DNA from: Rhodocyclaceae bacterium
GTDB lineage: Bacteria > Pseudomonadota > Gammaproteobacteria > Burkholderiales > Usitatibacteraceae
Reading direction: 5' to 3'
Assembly: GCA_020247395.1 (NCBI GenBank)
Contig: JADCJC010000014.1
Span: 1 to 64,000 of the forward strand
DNA length: 64,000 nucleotides
Below the pieces are notes generated by a model. The model was not told the DNA's origin and searched no databases. It worked only from the letters and a program-made list of their open reading frames with translations. The position numbers and the translations under genes were made by a program. Positions 59,125 through 64,000 of this stretch are shown here, piece by piece. Position 1 is the first letter of the stretch. Each line of letters begins with the position of its first letter.

Positions 59125-59211
59125 GGGACGCTCATTCGTCCCGGCTCTCAACTCAACCCGCAGGCACCGCATGCCGCAGGCGGAGGTGAGAGCCCCCGCT
59201 GTTGCGGGGGC
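59125..59211 (-). promoter_or_regulatory. structured leader upstream of nrdB with overlapping alternative hairpins
   Basis: ggctctca(59143-50)/tgagagcc(59187-94) stem overlaps gcccccgc(59192-99)/gcgggggc(59204-11) stem; extra gggacg/cgtccc hairpin at 59125-59142. Confidence 0.5.
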
Positions 59212-59251
59212 CGGTTGGTGAGGGTGGGTGTTCGGCTACCGTTCCCGCCCG

Positions 59252-59479
59252 CTAGTGTTTATGAAAGAGACCGGGCTGCTGAAGCATCTCGGTATCCATC
59301 AAGCTGGTGACGTTTTCTAGGACCAATGCTTCCTCGCACGCCTGCACCTGTGCGATTGATTCCAAGCAGTCGTCCTTTTCACGATAGCCCTCGCCGGAAT
59401 CGGCGACCTTGCGGCCTTCGCTATTGGAGAGCTGCCAGCGCCATTCGAGTCTTGCATCTTGGAAGATGTGAAATTGCAT
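59252..59479 (-). CDS. DUF1508/YegP-like protein between nrdA and nrdB
   Basis: MQFHIFQDARLEWRWQLSNSEGRKVADSGEGYREKDDCLESIAQV. Confidence 0.7.
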   Translation of the reverse strand: MQFHIFQDARLEWRWQLSNSEGRKVADSGEGYREKDDCLESIAQVQACEEALVLENVTSLMDTEMLQQPGLFHKH

Positions 59480-59560
59480 CTTTGATCCTCTCTCGTTGGT
59501 GTTAACTGCAGTGGTAGAAAACTTAGGATTCACTCGCTTTAATCTGGGTTGTGAACATGC

Positions 59561-62476
59561 CTATTGGCATGCTTCACAGTCCGGGTTGTCGATTGAACAA
59601 AACTTCGCGCCCTCGGCCGCGCCGTCGCCCGCCCCGGCTGATGCAACAGGTGCCGCCGCAACGTTTGCCGAGACGGCGTTCAACTCACCGCCGCGGCCGG
59701 TCGATTTCTCGGCCGAGGTCGCTGCCAATGTACGCAGGTAGTAGGTGGTTTTGAGGCCACGCAGCCATGCCAGCTTGTAGGTGTCGTCGAGCTTCTTGCC
59801 TGATGCACCGGCCATGTAGATGTTGAGCGACTGTGCTTGGTCGATCCACTTTTGGCGGCGCGAGGCGGCTTCGATGATCCACGAGGTATCAACTTCAAAC
59901 GCGGTCGCATACAGCTGACGCAACTCTGGCGGAATACGATCGATTGCGCCCAGTGTGCCGTCGAAGTGCTTGATGTCGGACACCATCACTTCGTCCCACA
60001 GGCCGCGCGCTTTCAGGTCACGCACGAGGTAGTCATTGACCACCGTGAATTCGCCCGAGAGGTTCGATTTCACGAACAGGTTTTGGTAGGTAGGCTCGAT
60101 ACAAGCCGAGACACCGATGATGTTCGAGATGGTTGCAGTCGGCGCGATGGCCACGCAGTTGGAGTTACGCATGCCGTACTCTTTGATGCGAGCACGCAGT
60201 GCATCCCAATCCATGGTCGACGACATATCGACTTCAACGTAGCCGCCGCGCTCTTCACGCAGGAGATTCAGCGAATCCTGCGGGAGGATGCCGCGATCCC
60301 ACAATGAGCCGCGATAGCTTGAGTAAGTGCCACGCTCGGCGGCGAGTTCGGTCGATGCCCAGTAGGCGTAGTAGCAGACGGCTTCCATCGAGCGATCGGC
60401 AAACTCAACCGCTTCTTGCGAGGCGTACGGCACACGCAGCTCATGCAGGCAGTCTTGGAAGGCCATGATGCCGAGGCCGACCGGACGATGACGCAGGTTG
60501 GAGTCGCGCGCTTTTTTGACCGCGTAGTAGTTGATGTCGATGACGTTATCGAGCATCCGCATTGCGGTGGTGATGGTGCGCTTCAGCTTTTCGTGATCGA
60601 GCACCTTCTTGCCGTTGGCGTCGGTCTTCATGTGTGCGACCAGGTTCACCGAGCCCAGGTTGCAAACGGCGATCTCGCTCTCGTTGGTGTTGAGCGTGAT
60701 CTCGGTGCAGAGGTTCGACGAGTGCACCACGCCGACGTGATTCTGCGGCGAGCGGACATTGCATGGGTCTTTGAAGGTGATCCAAGGATGGCCGGTTTCA
60801 AACAGCATCGACAGCATCTTGCGCCACAACGACAGCGCCGGGATGGTCTTGAACGGCTTCAATTCACCGCGCGCGGCTTTTTCTTCGTAACGCACATAGG
60901 CGTCTTCAAAGTCCTTACCAAACTTGTCGTGCAAATCCGGCGTGGTGGATGGCGAAAACAGGGTCCAGTCTTTGCCCTCCATGACACGCTTCATGAACAA
61001 ATCTGGAATCCAGTTTGCGGTGTTCATGTCGTGCGTGCGGCGGCGGTCGTCACCGGTGTTCTTACGCAGCTCCAAAAATTCTTCGATATCAAGGTGCCAG
61101 GTTTCGAGGTACGCACATACCGCACCTTTACGCTTGCCGCCTTGGTTCACGGCCACTGCCGTGTCGTTCACCACTTTCAAGAACGGCACAACGCCTTGTG
61201 ATTTACCGTTGGTACCCTTGATGTACGAGCCCAGCGCTCGAACCGGCGTCCAGTCGTTACCCAAGCCACCGGCGAACTTCGACAGCAGCGCGTTTTCTTT
61301 CAGCGCTTCGTAGATGCCGTCGAGATCGTCGGCAACGGTGGTCAGGTAGCACGACGACAGTTGTGAACGGCGCGTGCCGGAGTTGAACAACGTCGGCGTG
61401 GACGACATGAAGTCGAACGTCGACAAGATGTTGTAGAACTCGATGGCGCGCATTTCGCGATCCACTTCATTCAATGCCAAACCCATCGCAACACGCATGT
61501 AGAACGCCTGCGGCAATTCAATGCGATGCTCATCGATGTGCAGGAAATAGCGGTCATACAGCGTTTGCAGACCGAGATAGGTGAACTGCGTGTCGCGTTC
61601 AGCGTGCAGCGCTTCACCCAATTTCTTCAAGTCGTACTGCATCATGCGCTCGTCGAGCAACTCCGCTGCCACACCCTTCTTGATGTAGGCGGGGAAGTAC
61701 TCGGCATAACGCGCACCCATCTGCGCTTGTGTCACTTCTTCGCCGAGGATTTCGCGGCGAATCGTGTGCATCAACAAACGCGAGGTGACTTTGTTGTAAG
61801 CCGGGTCGCGCTCGATCATGGCGCGCGCGGTCATCGTGGCGGCCTTGAACACTTCTTCTTGTGGAACGCCGTCGTAGAGATCGCGCAGCGTGCCGTCGAG
61901 AATGCCTTTGGCGTTGACGGCGTCGCCCAAGCCTTCGCAGGCGGATTCGATCAACGAGGAAAGCGCGACAACATCGAGCGGACGCTTGGCACCGTCAATG
62001 GTGACATTAATCGACGGTGCGCCCATTGGTAGCTCGGGTTGCTTGGCCGCTGCACGCTCTTGTGCGCGCTTTTCACGATACAGAACGTAGGATCGTGCAA
62101 CCTCATGCACGCCACCACGCATCAAGGCGAGCTCGACCTGATCCTGCACTTCTTCGATGTGGAACGTGCCGCCCGAGGGCTTGTGGCGCAGCAATGCGTT
62201 CACAACCGTGGTGGTCACGACATGCACTTGATCACGCATACGTGCAGAAGCGGCTTCGTGGCTGCCGTTGACGGCGATAAACGCCTTGGTCACGGCTACC
62301 GCAATTTTTTGCGGTTCGAAAGAGGCAACGGCTCCGTTACGACGAATGATCTTGTAATCCGTATATCGCGACTCGTTGTTACCGGTGGAATTCGGGTTAC
62401 CGCTGGACGTCATCAAGGGATTGGCGAGGGGGTTCACCGGGTCGATGTCGGAACCAAGTCTCATGGCTGTCTCCAT
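59561..62476 (-). CDS. nrdA: ribonucleoside-diphosphate reductase alpha subunit
   Basis: ATP-cone IIRRNGAVASFEPQKIAVAVTKAF; NLCTEITLNTNESEIAVCNLGSVNL; C-terminal CxxC-type DCEACQ. Confidence 0.97.
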   Translation of the reverse strand: METAMRLGSDIDPVNPLANPLMTSSGNPNSTGNNESRYTDYKIIRRNGAVASFEPQKIAVAVTKAFIAVNGSHEAASARMRDQVHVVTTTVVNALLRHKPSGGTFHIEEVQDQVELALMRGGVHEVARSYVLYREKRAQERAAAKQPELPMGAPSINVTIDGAKRPLDVVALSSLIESACEGLGDAVNAKGILDGTLRDLYDGVPQEEVFKAATMTARAMIERDPAYNKVTSRLLMHTIRREILGEEVTQAQMGARYAEYFPAYIKKGVAAELLDERMMQYDLKKLGEALHAERDTQFTYLGLQTLYDRYFLHIDEHRIELPQAFYMRVAMGLALNEVDREMRAIEFYNILSTFDFMSSTPTLFNSGTRRSQLSSCYLTTVADDLDGIYEALKENALLSKFAGGLGNDWTPVRALGSYIKGTNGKSQGVVPFLKVVNDTAVAVNQGGKRKGAVCAYLETWHLDIEEFLELRKNTGDDRRRTHDMNTANWIPDLFMKRVMEGKDWTLFSPSTTPDLHDKFGKDFEDAYVRYEEKAARGELKPFKTIPALSLWRKMLSMLFETGHPWITFKDPCNVRSPQNHVGVVHSSNLCTEITLNTNESEIAVCNLGSVNLVAHMKTDANGKKVLDHEKLKRTITTAMRMLDNVIDINYYAVKKARDSNLRHRPVGLGIMAFQDCLHELRVPYASQEAVEFADRSMEAVCYYAYWASTELAAERGTYSSYRGSLWDRGILPQDSLNLLREERGGYVEVDMSSTMDWDALRARIKEYGMRNSNCVAIAPTATISNIIGVSACIEPTYQNLFVKSNLSGEFTVVNDYLVRDLKARGLWDEVMVSDIKHFDGTLGAIDRIPPELRQLYATAFEVDTSWIIEAASRRQKWIDQAQSLNIYMAGASGKKLDDTYKLAWLRGLKTTYYLRTLAATSAEKSTGRGGELNAVSANVAAAPVASAGAGDGAAEGAKFCSIDNPDCEACQ

Positions 62477-62619
62477 TTCAGTTTCTATTTTTGTTTACTA
62501 ACAACGACTTAGCCCTGTAAACACCAAGAGACATGGGTATATCTGGCTCAAGCCGCTGTTGCAGTCAGCGCGGAGAGGGCGCTGGGACAACGGCTAGACC
62601 GCTGCGGACTTGCTGTGGC

Positions 62620-62684
62620 TTATCCACAAGAAATCCACCGCGCGCCCCAACCTTATGAGATAGGTTAGGAACAGATATATCCAC
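62620..62684 (+). promoter_or_regulatory. DnaA boxes upstream of nrdA
   Basis: TTATCCACA (62620-62628) exact consensus and ATATCCACA (62676-62684) in same orientation. Confidence 0.6.
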
Positions 62685-63044
62685 AAGATGTGGTGTTTAC
62701 TCGGGTTGCAGGCACAATATATCGCGACTTCGCAACATGCAAGCGAAATATTTTCGTCTGGAAAAAGACTTAATAATCAGGCCGTTAAAGAGCCAAAAAC
62801 GGCCTTTTGCGCGGACGCAACTTCATGTGATACATGAAGTACAGAACCACTTGATTCGGCGAGCATTTCCAGCTGAAAACGCTTGGAAAATGGCGTCCCG
62901 CTTAGTGTTCTCTCGCTACGATTACTCTGATACCGATGAGAAACCCTGCTACCTGAGCCTAAAAGGCGAATATGAAATGTGACAAAGCCCCTACTTCATG
63001 CAGCGCGCATGTCAAAAGCGCGTTCGTCCGCGCGGCAAACACGC

Positions 63045-63983
63045 TCACCTGATACCGAGACGATCGAGTCGATAACGCAGTGAACGGAACGTAATCCCCA
63101 GCAACTTCGCCGCCTGTGTTTTGTTGTAACGCGTTTGCTCGAGCGCCTTCATGATTTGTCCGCGCTCGATCTCATCCAAGTACTCGTGTAGCGGCAGATC
63201 ACGCTCGCCAAGGGTGATGGGTTCCGCCGAGCCATCGTCATCGTTTTCGGTAAGATGCAAGTCCTGCTCACGAATGGTGTTGCCGTCACACAAGGCCAGC
63301 GCGCGTTCGAGAATGTTTTCCAGTTCACGCACATTGCCCGGATAGTCGTAATCGGCGAGCGCCCGCTGCGCGTCTTCTGCCAACATCGGCGAGGCAACCC
63401 CCGCTTGCTGCGAGAGCCGAGCCATCAACGCCGAAACCATCAATGGGATATCTTCGGGAATCTCACGCAAGCTGGGCATTCTGAGTTCGATGACGTTCAG
63501 ACGATAGAACAAATCTTGGCGAAACTCTCCGGCCCGCACCTTTTCCCCGAGATTCTTGTTCGTCGCGCTAATGATACGAAAATCGATTGCCTTCTCGATG
63601 GTGTCACCCACCCGGCGCACCTTCTTTTCTTGGATGACACGCAACAACTTGACTTGCATCAGCAGGGGAAGGTCGCCGACTTCATCGAGGAACAGTGTGC
63701 CGCCGTCGGCGGCCTGCAAGAAACCGTCTCGGTCGGTTTCGGCACCGGTGAACGCGCCGCGCCGGTAGCCGAAGAACTCACTCTCCATCAGCGTCTCGGG
63801 GATCGCGCCGCAGTTCACGGCGACAAACTGCGCCTGACGTCGCGCGCTATCCTGATGTATCAACCTCGCGGCCACTTCTTTGCCCGTGCCAGATTCGCCA
63901 GTGATATAAACCGGTGCTTGGCTGCGCGCGAGTTTGGTGATCATCTCGCGGGCTCGGCTAAGCGGTGCCGAATCTCCCAGCAA
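63045..63983 (-). CDS. pilR: sigma-54-dependent response regulator, 3' part (PilR-like), truncated at window end
   Basis: GESGTGKEVAARLIH, GAFTGAE, C-terminal Fis-type HTH YNKTQAAKLLGITFRSLRYRLDRLGI; ORF reaches window edge. Confidence 0.8.
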   Translation of the reverse strand: MLGDSAPLSRAREMITKLARSQAPVYITGESGTGKEVAARLIHQDSARRQAQFVAVNCGAIPETLMESEFFGYRRGAFTGAETDRDGFLQAADGGTLFLDEVGDLPLLMQVKLLRVIQEKKVRRVGDTIEKAIDFRIISATNKNLGEKVRAGEFRQDLFYRLNVIELRMPSLREIPEDIPLMVSALMARLSQQAGVASPMLAEDAQRALADYDYPGNVRELENILERALALCDGNTIREQDLHLTENDDDGSAEPITLGERDLPLHEYLDEIERGQIMKALEQTRYNKTQAAKLLGITFRSLRYRLDRLGIR

Positions 63984-64000
63984 GCGCGTAAACGCATGGT

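Noticed and set aside
62671-62727. NrdR boxes upstream of nrdA
   Set aside because: gcacaatatatcgcga is a fair match, but the partner site (agatatatccaca) is poor and spacing (~43 bp) is not the usual ~31 bp
62737-62982. 81 aa ORF between nrdA and pilR
   Set aside because: No family resemblance; contains possible repeat-like DNA and lacks convincing coding signal
1-64000. CRISPR arrays, tRNA and rRNA genes
   Set aside because: No regular direct-repeat/spacer pattern and no T-loop (GGTTCRANNCC)-anchored cloverleaf recognised by eye; tRNAscan and a CRISPR finder should confirm

Overview
The window is a GC-rich chromosomal segment, probably beta-proteobacterial judging by gene content. Most of it is conserved housekeeping DNA: glmM, a MoxR/DUF58/DUF4350/DUF4129/SpoIIM/RDD membrane cluster, imuA-imuB-dnaE2, tctBA, prmB, an RluB-type pseudouridine synthase, scpB-scpA, trpS, yciB/yciI/bolA/PPIase, purL, ygfZ, nrdA/nrdB and a PilR-like regulator. 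Four accessory signals stand out. (1) A three-gene restriction-modification operon (C5 methyltransferase, HNH endonuclease, small ORF) at 54.4-56.2 kb has a consensus LexA box (CTGT-N8-ACAG) immediately upstream, the same motif found upstream of imuA, and is bracketed by two same-orientation copies of a ~65 bp palindromic repeat. (2) That repeat family has at least six recognisable copies. One supplies the C-terminus of GlmM and another lies in frame inside dnaE2. (3) An integron-type cassette region at the left edge has a clear attC site and an attI-like boundary, but no integrase. (4) A second, longer repeat pair (about 13.0 and 41.1 kb) looks like decayed coding sequence. Also notable are DnaA boxes upstream of nrdA and mutually exclusive hairpins in the nrdB leader. 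No tRNA, rRNA or CRISPR array was recognised. All calls come from reading the sequence; no database search was run.
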